From assembly GCA_020249045.1 (NCBI GenBank), contig JADCGK010000164.1, forward strand, positions 1 through 44,304: a stretch of 44,304 nucleotides of DNA, read 5' to 3'. Numbering within the stretch: position 1 is the stretch's first letter; each line of letters begins with the position of its first letter. The DNA is from Azospirillum sp. (lineage in GTDB: Bacteria; Pseudomonadota; Alphaproteobacteria; CACIAM-22H2). The notes under the pieces were generated by a model that saw only the letters and a list, made by a program, of their open reading frames with translations, had not been told where the DNA came from and ran no database searches. Positions 17,859 through 26,210 of the stretch are shown here, in pieces. Made by a program: the position numbers and the translations under genes.

Positions 17859-18220
17859 GCGCGCTCATCCCCTTGCGCCTGCTGGCCCACGCGCGCGCGC
17901 GCGCGGTCGGCGGCTCGCTGACGATCGCACTTGCCGTGCGCGACCCGGCCGATTGGCGCGCAGTCCGCGCGGCCACCGGCGCCGCGCGCGTCGGCGCGTG
18001 GCTGTCGGCGCTGCGCCCGCGGACGGTCAAGCGGGTCGAGCTTGCGGGTCTCGCAAGCTTCCATTTCCGGTTCGAAGCGGCCGCGGGCGCGGGCCGCGGG
18101 CACGATCTCGCCTTCGATCCCGACGGCCGCGCTTTCGCCCAGAAACTGCTGGAAATGCCGGTCGAGATCGACCGCGCGCGGGCCGAGACGTTGACAAGCG
18201 CCGTCGCCACCCCCATTTGA
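17855..18220 (+). CDS. AtuA-partner small domain (AtuA-like ferredoxin-fold type)
   Basis: A 121-residue cytoplasmic protein with no membrane segment or signal. Its pattern (LRLLAHARARAVGG…, then VELAGLASFHFRFEAA, then DPDGRAFAQKLLEMPVEI) matches the small domain that is fused to, or encoded right after, AtuA proteins, where the usual form is A-R-S-G-D-K-G followed by L-P-N-L-x-A-L-N-F. Here the S-G-D-K motif at the start is degraded to RARAVGG. It starts by ATGA overlap with the shortened AtuA-like gene, supporting a two-subunit unit. Function unknown; probably substrate binding or assembly. Confidence 0.6.
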   Translation: MSALIPLRLLAHARARAVGGSLTIALAVRDPADWRAVRAATGAARVGAWLSALRPRTVKRVELAGLASFHFRFEAAAGAGRGHDLAFDPDGRAFAQKLLEMPVEIDRARAETLTSAVATPI

Positions 18221-18228
18221 CGGCCGGC

Positions 18229-18807
18229 ATGGACCTCCAGCAAATCCTCGATCTCGTCCGCGAACAGGGCAACGCGATCTACGTCTTGGTCGCGACCGGC
18301 GCGTTTTGGAACTCGATGCTGTTGCCCCTTTTTGCGGGCTACGCCGTTCATCTGGAGGCGCTTGGCTACTGGCCCACGGTCGCGGCGGTGTTCGCGGGCG
18401 GCGTGATCGGCGACGAGGTCCGGTTCTTCCTCGCCCGGCGCTTCGGCGCGCAATTGTTCGACGCGATGCCGCGATTGCGCGCGGGCATCGAAAAGGCCGC
18501 ACGCGTTGTGGAACGGCATCAATGGTGGATGATGTTCGTCTACCGTTATCCGCACGGCGTGCGGGGGTTGGCCGGGTTCGCCTTCGGCCTCTCGAACATG
18601 CCGCGCTGGCGCTTCTCGGCGCTCAACGTCGCCTCGGCCGCCGTCTGGGCCAATCTTCTGGTCGGGGTCGGTTACGGCTTCGCGCACGTCTCCGACAAGG
18701 CGCTGGGCGAAGCGGCGACGAAAACGGCGCTCGGCTTGCTCGTCGCGTTTCTGGCGCTGGCGTGGTTCCTGTCCAAGCGCCTGGAGGAAGCGGTCGAACG
18801 CCGCTGA
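18229..18807 (+). CDS. DedA family membrane protein
   Basis: Inner-membrane protein of 192 residues with hydrophobic segments at about 18-40, 45-65, 105-125, 130-155 and 165-185. It shows the DedA motifs IGDEVRFFLARRFG (G-D then R-R) and FVYRYPHGVRGLAG (an R-x3-G-x-R element in the re-entrant loop). DedA proteins include undecaprenyl-phosphate and phosphatidylethanolamine flippases and affect membrane homeostasis. The ATG at 18229 lies 8 bases after the AtuA-partner stop; a longer open frame from 17830 lacks merit because it overlaps that gene. Its stop abuts the converging pentapeptide-repeat gene with no gap. Confidence 0.85.
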   Translation: MDLQQILDLVREQGNAIYVLVATGAFWNSMLLPLFAGYAVHLEALGYWPTVAAVFAGGVIGDEVRFFLARRFGAQLFDAMPRLRAGIEKAARVVERHQWWMMFVYRYPHGVRGLAGFAFGLSNMPRWRFSALNVASAAVWANLLVGVGYGFAHVSDKALGEAATKTALGLLVAFLALAWFLSKRLEEAVERR

Positions 18808-20130
18808 TCAAAGGGCCGCGTCCAGCCCGTTCGTGCCGCGCGTATCCGCCCCGTCGATGTTCGCCCCGCGCAAATCGGCGCCGCTGAAGTCGCAATCCAG
18901 CAGGATCGCGTCCTTCAGATTGGCCTCGCGCAGATCCGCGCGGCGCAACGTCGCGCCGGTCAGATCGGCTTTGTGCAGATTGGCTCCGCGCAGATCCGCG
19001 CCGGTCAGATTGGCCTCGCGCAACCGCGTGTTCCAGATGCGCTGGCTCATCGTATCGACCGGCATGGGCGACATGTCGGCGTCGCGCAACTTGGCGCCGG
19101 TCATCGTCGCCTTGTCCAACCGCGCGCCCTGCAACTTCGCCGAGACGAGATCGCAATTCGCCATGAACGCCGACGAGAAGTCGGACATTTGGAAAAAGCC
19201 GCCGGTCAGCTTGGCGTCGCGCAGGATCGACAGGCTCAACCGTCCGGCCGAAAGATTGACCCCCGGCGCGTTCAACGACGCCAGGTTCACCCGCTCGAAA
19301 TCCGCCTGCGCGCCGCCGCGCCCCTCCGTCTTCAGCCATTCGAGATGGTCGACGAAGATCTGCTGGATCGACTTTTCGAGGCTGTCGATGTTGACCGGCA
19401 GCACCGCTTTGGACGTATCCACCCGCGCCAGATCGCGCGTGCCGAAATTGGACGCGGTGAGGTCCGCACCGTCGAGATTGGTGTTGTCGAGCAAGGCGCC
19501 CGACAGCGTCGCCCCATGCAGGATGCAGTTCGACAGATTGGCGTTGGTCAGGTCGGCGCCCGACAGCACGACGCCGGAAAGATCGGAGTTCGACAGATCG
19601 GCCTCGCGCAGAACGGCACCGCGCAGAATGCAGCCGGTCAGGTCCGTGCGCGGACCGAACACGCGGCTCATCTTCGCGTTGGTCATGTCCGCGTTGTTGA
19701 ACTTCGAATCCGTGATGACCGCGCCTTGACGCTGGTTGTTGTGGTACGAAAAATTGCCGTCCTTGTCGCGGACGATGATGAATCCGTCGCGGATGTCCGC
19801 CCCGCTGAGGTTGGCGCGTTCGAGATTCGCGCGCTTCAACTGCACGCCGCGCAAATCGGCTTTCGACAGATCCGACTCGTGCAGATCGCACCCCGTCAGA
19901 TCGGCGCCGAACAGGTTGGCCCGACTGAGCTTGGCCCCGCCGAAATCGGACTCGCACAGATAGGCGCCGACGAGTTCGGCCTCCGAAAGATTGCGCCCGC
20001 GGAAATTCATCCGCTCGGCGATCTTGAAGGACAGCACCAGCCGCATCCCGCCGGTCATGCCCTTGGCCATTCTCTCGTGCAGGCCGACGGCTTGGTTGAT
20101 TTCCTGCTGACTGACTTTCGAACTGCCCAT
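18808..20130 (-). CDS. pentapeptide repeat protein with interrupted solenoid
   Basis: A 440-residue protein largely made of A(D/N)LXX repeats, which fold as a right-handed quadrilateral beta-helix. An N-terminal helical stretch (1-40, VSQQEINQAVGLHERM) precedes repeats at about 42-114. A hydrophilic loop (115-137, DGFIIVRDKDGNFSYHNNQ) leads into repeats 138-233. A helical linker (234-277) contains IFVDHLEWLKTEGRGG, resembling the H-x2-W-L-x4-G insert of some bacterial pentapeptide proteins, followed by repeats 278-350, a short spacer with WNTRL, and repeats 372-430. No signal peptide or membrane helix. The ATG at 20128-20130 is favoured because the upstream extension is low-complexity Arg/Pro. 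Biochemical role unknown; gyrase protection (Qnr/MfpA-like) is possible but unsupported. Confidence 0.88.
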   Translation of the reverse strand: MGSSKVSQQEINQAVGLHERMAKGMTGGMRLVLSFKIAERMNFRGRNLSEAELVGAYLCESDFGGAKLSRANLFGADLTGCDLHESDLSKADLRGVQLKRANLERANLSGADIRDGFIIVRDKDGNFSYHNNQRQGAVITDSKFNNADMTNAKMSRVFGPRTDLTGCILRGAVLREADLSNSDLSGVVLSGADLTNANLSNCILHGATLSGALLDNTNLDGADLTASNFGTRDLARVDTSKAVLPVNIDSLEKSIQQIFVDHLEWLKTEGRGGAQADFERVNLASLNAPGVNLSAGRLSLSILRDAKLTGGFFQMSDFSSAFMANCDLVSAKLQGARLDKATMTGAKLRDADMSPMPVDTMSQRIWNTRLREANLTGADLRGANLHKADLTGATLRRADLREANLKDAILLDCDFSGADLRGANIDGADTRGTNGLDAAL

Positions 20131-20198
20131 CCGTCGGACCCGCGTGGTTGCGAATGGATAATGCGCCGGGCGCGCGCGGTGGTAAAGTCCCGCACGGA

Positions 20199-20318
20199 AT
20201 GGCCCATGTGAAGGTCTTCGTCGCCGCCGCCGTCTTCGGACTCGCCGCCTATGCCGTGGTGCTGGGGCTGGTCCGTTGGTCCAATTCGGCCGGTTTGCTG
20301 GAGTGGCTCGCCCGATGA
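20199..20318 (+). CDS. possible 39-residue single-span membrane protein
   Basis: A short frame encoding MAHVKVFVAAAVFGLAAYAV and continuing to WSNSAGLLEWLAR. It has one hydrophobic helix (about residues 5-25) flanked by Lys and Arg, the layout of a small membrane protein. No strong Shine-Dalgarno is seen, though ACGGA lies just upstream. It is divergent from the pentapeptide-repeat gene (68 bases). Its stop overlaps a further 34-codon frame, which in turn overlaps the acyl-CoA synthetase start, so it could act as a translational lead-in. Coding status is uncertain. Confidence 0.35.
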   Translation: MAHVKVFVAAAVFGLAAYAVVLGLVRWSNSAGLLEWLAR

Positions 20319-20415
20319 CCACCGCCCTCGCCGTCGCAGAGCGGCGTCGCACGGAAAATTTTGCGCCCGAGCCGGCAGACCATGGCTCGGCCGCCGGGCC
20401 TTCGGGGAGGCGCTT

Positions 20416-21900
20416 ATGAACCTCGCAGCACATCTTCTGCGCAATGCCTTGCGCGATCCGACCGGATCGGCGCTCGGTCTCGGGGACGCGGTCGTCGCGG
20501 ATTGGGCCGGCATGGCGCGCGATGCCGCAAGCCTGGCCGGGGGGCTGCGCGCGCGTGGCCTCCAACCCGGCGCGCGTGTGGCCATCGTCGCCGCGAACTC
20601 ACCCGACTATGCGCGCGCGCTCTACGCGATTTGGTGGGCCGGGTACGCGGCCGTCCCGATCAACGTGAAGCTCCATCCGAAAGAACTCGCCTATTGCCTC
20701 GATCATTCGGGGGCCTCGCTGATCCTGCATTCGCGCGACCTCGGGGAGAACGTGGCCGCGGCGGCGCGCGAAGCGGGTGTTTCGGCGCAGGCGATCGAGT
20801 TCGGCGGGGCCCATTGGCGCGGCTTGCACGGCGAGGCGGCGGCGTTGGCCGAGGTCGCGCCCGACGATCTCGCCTGGTTGTTCTACACCAGCGGCACGAC
20901 CGGCCGGCCAAAGGGCGCGATGCTGAGCCACCGGAACATTTTGGCGATGGCGACGAGCTACTTCGTCGATATCGACCCGCCGCAATTCGGCGGTGCGATC
21001 GTGCATGCGGCGCCGATGTCCCACGGTTCGGGCCTATACATGTTTCCGACCTTGGCCATCGGCGGCACGCAAGTGATCCCCGAAAGCGGCGGCTTCGATC
21101 CGGCCGAGATCTTCGCGTTGTGGCGGCATTGGCGTCACGTCACGATGTTCGCGGCCCCGACGATGGTCAAACGCTTGACCGAAGCGCCGGGTGCGGCACC
21201 CGGCAATCTGCGAGTGGTGGTTTTCGGCGGTGCGCCCATGTACGTCGCCGACCTGAAGGCCGCCATCGGCACGTTCGGCTATCGCTTCGCCCAGCTCTAC
21301 GGCCAGGGCGAAAGCCCGATGTGCATCACCGGCATGACGCGCGCGACGATCGAAGCCGCGCACGTCGCCGGCGACGACGCGATCCTGGGCTCCGTCGGCA
21401 CGGCGCAGAGTGTCGTCCAGGTCCGGTGCGCGCCCGACGGCGAAGTGCTTGCGCGCGGGGACAGTGTGATGCGCGGCTATTGGCGGGACGACGCGGCGAC
21501 CGCGAAAACGCTGAAGGACGGTTGGCTGCACACCGGGGATGTCGGGGCCATCGACGCGCGCGGCTACCTCACGCTCAAGGACCGCTCGAAGGACCTGATC
21601 ATTTCGGGCGGTTCGAACATCTACCCGCGCGAGGTCGAGGAGATCCTCCAACGCCATCCGGCCGTCGCCGAAGTTTCGGTGATCGGCGAACCCGATCCCG
21701 AATGGGGCGAGAACGTCGTGGCGTTCGTCGTGCGCCGCGCCGGCGCCTCGGTCGACACCGCCGCCCTCGATGCGCTGTGCCTCGCCAACATCGCGCGGTT
21801 CAAGCGCCCCAAGCGCTACGTCTTCCTCGAGGCGCTGCCCAAAAGCGCCTACGGCAAAATCCTCAAGACCGAACTGCGCCGACTTCTGAAGGGGGAATAG
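20416..21900 (+). CDS. class I adenylate-forming acyl-CoA synthetase
   Basis: AMP-dependent CoA ligase of 494 residues that activates a carboxylic acid through an acyl-adenylate to its CoA ester. Core motifs are YTSGTTGRPKG (157-167, P-loop), LYGQGESPM (the A5-type Y-G-x-x-E position, with Gln before the Glu), LHTGDVG and the hinge KDRSKDLIISGG. The conserved lysine sits near the end in SAYGKILK. The ATG at 20416 has GGGGAGG six bases upstream; the longer open frame to 20251 is rejected. It is directly followed by an SDR gene with no gap. The substrate is probably a medium-chain or aromatic acid, but the binding pocket cannot be read reliably. Confidence 0.9.
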   Translation: MNLAAHLLRNALRDPTGSALGLGDAVVADWAGMARDAASLAGGLRARGLQPGARVAIVAANSPDYARALYAIWWAGYAAVPINVKLHPKELAYCLDHSGASLILHSRDLGENVAAAAREAGVSAQAIEFGGAHWRGLHGEAAALAEVAPDDLAWLFYTSGTTGRPKGAMLSHRNILAMATSYFVDIDPPQFGGAIVHAAPMSHGSGLYMFPTLAIGGTQVIPESGGFDPAEIFALWRHWRHVTMFAAPTMVKRLTEAPGAAPGNLRVVVFGGAPMYVADLKAAIGTFGYRFAQLYGQGESPMCITGMTRATIEAAHVAGDDAILGSVGTAQSVVQVRCAPDGEVLARGDSVMRGYWRDDAATAKTLKDGWLHTGDVGAIDARGYLTLKDRSKDLIISGGSNIYPREVEEILQRHPAVAEVSVIGEPDPEWGENVVAFVVRRAGASVDTAALDALCLANIARFKRPKRYVFLEALPKSAYGKILKTELRRLLKGE

Positions 21901-22716
21901 ATGGGCGGCCGACTGGCGGGCAAAAGCGCGATCGTGACCGGGGCCGGATCGGCGGGCCCGGGCTGGGGTAACGGCAAAGCCGCCGCCGTGCTCTTCGCGC
22001 GCGAAGGGGCAAAAGTCGCTTGCGTGGATGTGCGCCACGACGCCGCCGAGGAGACCGCCGCGATCGTGCGCGCGGAAGGCGGCCAAGCGCTGGTCTTCGC
22101 CGCCGACGTGGGACGCAAAGCCGACGTGGACGCGCTGGTCGGCGCGTGCCTTGCCGCCTGGGGCCGTATCGACGTTTTGCACAACAACGTCGGAATTCTC
22201 GCACTCGGCGGGCCGGTCGAACTCGACGAGGCGGATTGGGACCGCGTCTTGCGCGTCAACCTGACGAGCATGTACCTGACCTGCAAGGCCGTTCTGCCGG
22301 CGATGACGGCGCAATTCGCGCGCGAGGGGCGCGGTGGATCGATCGTCAACATCGCGTCGATCGCCGGCATCCGTTACACGGGCGTGCCCTACATCGCCTA
22401 CAGCACCACGAAGGGCGCCGTGATCCCGTTCACGCGCGCGCTGGCGCTGGAGTATGCGGCTCGCGGCGTCCGCGCGAACTGCATCCTGCCCGGCTTGATG
22501 AATACGCCGATGATCGTCGAGCCGCTGAAGGACGCCTATGGCGGCGGGTCGGTCGCCGCGATGATCGAGGCGCGCGACCGCCAATGTCCGACGGGCAAGA
22601 TGGGCGATGCATGGGATGTTGCGTACGCCGCGCTGTTCCTCGCCTCGGACGAGGCCAAGTACGTGACCGGCGTCGCTTTGCCGGTCGACGGCGGCATATC
22701 GCTCAAATTCTCGTGA
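21901..22716 (+). CDS. SDR family NAD(P)-dependent oxidoreductase
   Basis: Classical short-chain dehydrogenase of 271 residues. The nucleotide-binding motif is the expanded TGAGSAGPGWGNGKA (13-27) instead of the plain T-G-x3-G-I-G. An acidic residue (D43) after the second strand suggests NAD over NADP. The catalytic set is S153 (IASIAG), Y167 and K171 (YSTTK), with NNVG (95-98) after the fourth strand. Its ATG begins on the base after the ligase stop codon. With the acyl-CoA synthetase it probably forms a two-step catabolic unit, such as activation plus oxidation of a hydroxyacyl intermediate; this is inference. Confidence 0.9.
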   Translation: MGGRLAGKSAIVTGAGSAGPGWGNGKAAAVLFAREGAKVACVDVRHDAAEETAAIVRAEGGQALVFAADVGRKADVDALVGACLAAWGRIDVLHNNVGILALGGPVELDEADWDRVLRVNLTSMYLTCKAVLPAMTAQFAREGRGGSIVNIASIAGIRYTGVPYIAYSTTKGAVIPFTRALALEYAARGVRANCILPGLMNTPMIVEPLKDAYGGGSVAAMIEARDRQCPTGKMGDAWDVAYAALFLASDEAKYVTGVALPVDGGISLKFS

Positions 22717-22722
22717 GCGTCG

Positions 22723-23616
22723 TCAGCCGCGCGCCATATGCGCGCGACCGGCGGCCGCGAGGCTATCCAGAAACGCGCGCGCGGCCGGCGCCAAAGCCGC
22801 CTTGCGCGCGACCGCGCAAAGCTGACGTCGGGCGGGGGGATCGAGCGGGATCGCGGCCAGACGCCGCTCGCCCGACGGCACGACGAGTTCGGGCACGACC
22901 GACACGCCGACCCCTTCGCGCACCATGGCGAGCAACGCCGCCGGATCGCGCACCGAGAACGCCACTTTCGGGGCGATGCCGCTGTTCTGGAAAATCTCGC
23001 GCACGTCGTCTTCGCAGCCCGCGTTGGACATCACGAACGGCTCGTCGGCCAACTCGGTCGGACGGATGGAACGGCGCTGCGCCAAGCGATGTTTGCGCGG
23101 CATGATCGCCAGGAAATCGTCCTCAGCCACGGGGATCGCGTCGAATTCGCGCGGAGTTTCGGCCGTCAATCCGATGTCGACCGCGCCACCCACGACCCAG
23201 TCGCGCACTTCGCCGTCGGTGCCTTCGATGAGCACGACCTCGATGCCGGGATAGCGCGCGCTGAAATTCTTGACGATCGGCGGCAGCAAGCGCGCCGCCG
23301 CGGACGCGACCGAACCCACGCGCACGCGGCCCGATTGCAGACCGATCAGCACCTGGGCGCGATGGCGCACGCGTTCGATGGCTTCGAGCGCCTGACGCGC
23401 GTCGGACTGGATGGCCGCCCCGGCGGCGGTCGGCGCCACTCGACCGCGGTTGCGCAGCAGCAAAACCACACCTAGCGATTCCTCCAACGCCGCGACCGCT
23501 TGACTGACGCCCGACTGGGTCAAACCCAGCTTGTGCGCCGCGGCGGTGAAGCCGCCTTCCTCCAGGACCGCGAGGAAGGCTTTGAGCTGGCCGACATTGA
23601 TGCTCGAGGAACTCAT
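22723..23616 (-). CDS. LysR family transcriptional regulator
   Basis: Regulator of 297 residues with an N-terminal winged HTH (residues about 5-65, AAAHKLGLTQSGVSQAV recognition helix, LLLRNRGRVAPTAAG wing) and a LysR substrate-binding domain. The ATG at 23614-23616 has GGAGAG eight bases upstream; an ATG at 23679 would make an atypical leader. It is divergent from the EamA transporter across 115 bases that contain a T-N11-A palindrome, so it probably controls that transporter and itself. It converges with the ligase–SDR pair, which it may or may not regulate. Confidence 0.92.
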   Translation of the reverse strand: MSSSSINVGQLKAFLAVLEEGGFTAAAHKLGLTQSGVSQAVAALEESLGVVLLLRNRGRVAPTAAGAAIQSDARQALEAIERVRHRAQVLIGLQSGRVRVGSVASAAARLLPPIVKNFSARYPGIEVVLIEGTDGEVRDWVVGGAVDIGLTAETPREFDAIPVAEDDFLAIMPRKHRLAQRRSIRPTELADEPFVMSNAGCEDDVREIFQNSGIAPKVAFSVRDPAALLAMVREGVGVSVVPELVVPSGERRLAAIPLDPPARRQLCAVARKAALAPAARAFLDSLAAAGRAHMARG

Positions 23617-23655
23617 CCGCGTCTCTCCGCGCCCGCCTATGGGCGTTGGCAATCC

Positions 23656-23670
23656 ATAAGCCGGGCTCAT
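23656..23670. promoter_or_regulatory. candidate LysR operator (T-N11-A palindrome)
   Basis: ATAAGCC-G-GGCTCAT is an inverted repeat with one mismatch over seven-base arms. It also fits the LysR consensus T-N11-A exactly (T at 23657, A at 23669). It lies 40 bases from the LysR start and 62 from the EamA start, the usual place for a LysR recognition site serving two divergent genes. Confidence 0.55.
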
Positions 23671-23731
23671 ATCGGCCATGAATCGAATACGTTTTACTTA
23701 TATCTCCGCGGCGATTTAGCGTCGAGCGGAA

Positions 23732-24664
23732 ATGTCCACCGCTTCACCACCCCCGCAAGACGGCGTTCTCAAAGGCTACGCCTGGGGCTTTTTCGCGATT
23801 TCGATCTGGGTGTCGTGGATGGTCGCCACGCGCGCCGGCGCGAAAAGCTCGCTCGACGCGCTGGACCTGACGGCGTTGCGGTTCGCGTCGGCGGGTTTGA
23901 TTCTGCTGCCCGTGGCGCTCAAACACGGGCTCGATCCGCGCCGTCTGGGATGGGGCGTTTGGACGGCGCTGATCTGCGGCGCGGGCGTCGTCTATTCGAT
24001 CGTGTCGGCCGCCGGCTTCGCCTTCGCGCCGATCAGCCACGGTTCGGTGATGCTGCCCGGTACGATGCCGATGTTCGTGGCGATTCTGTCCGTGCTGATC
24101 TTGGGCGAACGCATCGTCGGGCCCCGGCGCTTCGGGTTCGTCCTGATCCCGACGGGGGTGATCGTCCTGGTGTTCGCCGGTGCCCATCACGGCACGGGCG
24201 GGGAATGGCGCGGCCAATTGATCTTCGTCGCGGCCGCTTTGCTGTGGGCGAGCTACACGATCGCTTTGCGCAAAAGCGGTCTCGCCCCGCTCGCGGCGGC
24301 GGCGATCGTTTGCGTGTGGTCGGCCATCCTGTTCCTGCCGCCCTACGCGCTTTACGCGCTCGCGACCGACGGGGCGGGTCTCGCGCACGCAAGCTGGGGC
24401 GAGATCGCGCTGCAGACCCTCATCCAGGGCGTGCTCTCCAGCGTCGTGGCCCTCTACGCCTACAACCGCGCGATCGCGATCCTGGGATCGTCGCGCGGGG
24501 CGGCGATCGGATCGCTGGTTCCCGTGCTCGCGACGCTGGCCGCGATCCCCGTTCTCGGGGAATGGCCGGTGGGCACGGATTGGCTTGGCCTTGCGGCGAT
24601 AACCGTGGGCGTCTACCTCGCCACCGGCGCGCCGCTGCCGGGCCGTCCGAGCGCGCGCGCATAG
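23732..24664 (+). CDS. EamA/DMT family transporter
   Basis: Inner-membrane drug/metabolite-type exporter of 310 residues with ten predicted helices in two EamA repeats (about 15-140 and 158-300). Typical features are LTALRFASAG in helix 2 of the first half, SVLILGERI at the end of that half, and the mirror-image AAIPVLGEWP in the second. Members export amino acids, purines or other metabolites. It is divergent from a LysR gene, a common arrangement in which the regulator senses the exported compound. The ribosome-binding site (GAGCGGA) is only moderate. Confidence 0.9.
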   Translation: MSTASPPPQDGVLKGYAWGFFAISIWVSWMVATRAGAKSSLDALDLTALRFASAGLILLPVALKHGLDPRRLGWGVWTALICGAGVVYSIVSAAGFAFAPISHGSVMLPGTMPMFVAILSVLILGERIVGPRRFGFVLIPTGVIVLVFAGAHHGTGGEWRGQLIFVAAALLWASYTIALRKSGLAPLAAAAIVCVWSAILFLPPYALYALATDGAGLAHASWGEIALQTLIQGVLSSVVALYAYNRAIAILGSSRGAAIGSLVPVLATLAAIPVLGEWPVGTDWLGLAAITVGVYLATGAPLPGRPSARA

Positions 24665-24695
24665 AAAAAGGCGGCGCGCCTGCCGGCACGCCGCC
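24665..24695 (-). terminator. intrinsic terminator after aceA (possibly bidirectional)
   Basis: On the minus strand a GC-rich hairpin (arms 24689-24695 and 24670-24676, continued by an inner GCC/GGC helix with one C·A mismatch and a four-base loop) runs straight into five T residues (24669-24665). It sits 40 bases past the aceA stop codon. On the plus strand the same hairpin follows the EamA stop directly and ends in CCTTTCCCTT, so it may also stop that transcript, less efficiently. Confidence 0.8.
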
Positions 24696-24735
24696 CTTTC
24701 CCTTGCGCCTCCCCAAACTTGGGATATCCGCCCTT

Positions 24736-26025
<1,290 letters not shown>

Positions 26026-26083
26026 GGTCCTCTCCTTCCGAGTTTTCGGCCCCTCGGGGCCACCCCCCGAACGACGTTCGGCA

Positions 26084-26198
26084 TGTAAATATCTTGACGT
26101 TGCAGCGCCGAAACGCAAATGCGAAACGGCCTTAAATCGCGTAAATGCGTCGTTCTCTTTGCAGACGGGCGGAGAATATTGTAAAGTTTGTAAATATC
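26084..26198. promoter_or_regulatory. cluster of G(T/C)AAAT-type repeats between aceA and its regulator
   Basis: Between the two divergent starts lie TGTAAATATC at 26084-26093, GCAAATGCG at 26115-26123, GTAAATGCG at 26141-26149 and TGTAAATATC again at 26189-26198. The last copy overlaps a pair of TTGTAAA heptamers spaced nine bases apart (26179-26185, 26188-26194). All read the same way on the plus strand in otherwise GC-rich DNA. The ten-base exact duplicate, with one copy near each gene, suggests binding sites for the adjacent ScfR/RamB-type regulator; RamB sites in actinobacteria also contain TTTGC/GCAAA cores. Confidence 0.55.
26159..26187 (+). promoter_or_regulatory. possible promoter of the ScfR-type regulator gene
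   Basis: TTGCAG (26159-26164), a 17-base spacer and TAAAGT (26182-26187) form a plausible sigma70-type pair 24 bases before the start codon. The TTGTAAA repeats lie over the -10 box, which would suit autorepression. The match to consensus is only moderate. Confidence 0.35.
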
Positions 26199-26210
26199 GG
26201 AGTGTCGCCC

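Noticed and set aside
18808-20130. Qnr-type quinolone-resistance protein
   Set aside because: Qnr proteins are about 218 residues with a regular solenoid; this is 440 residues with two large inserts, so the label is not justified.
20315-20419. 34-residue frame as a stand-alone gene
   Set aside because: Arg/Ala/Pro-rich with no hydrophobic or structural pattern; kept only as part of the overlap-chain finding.
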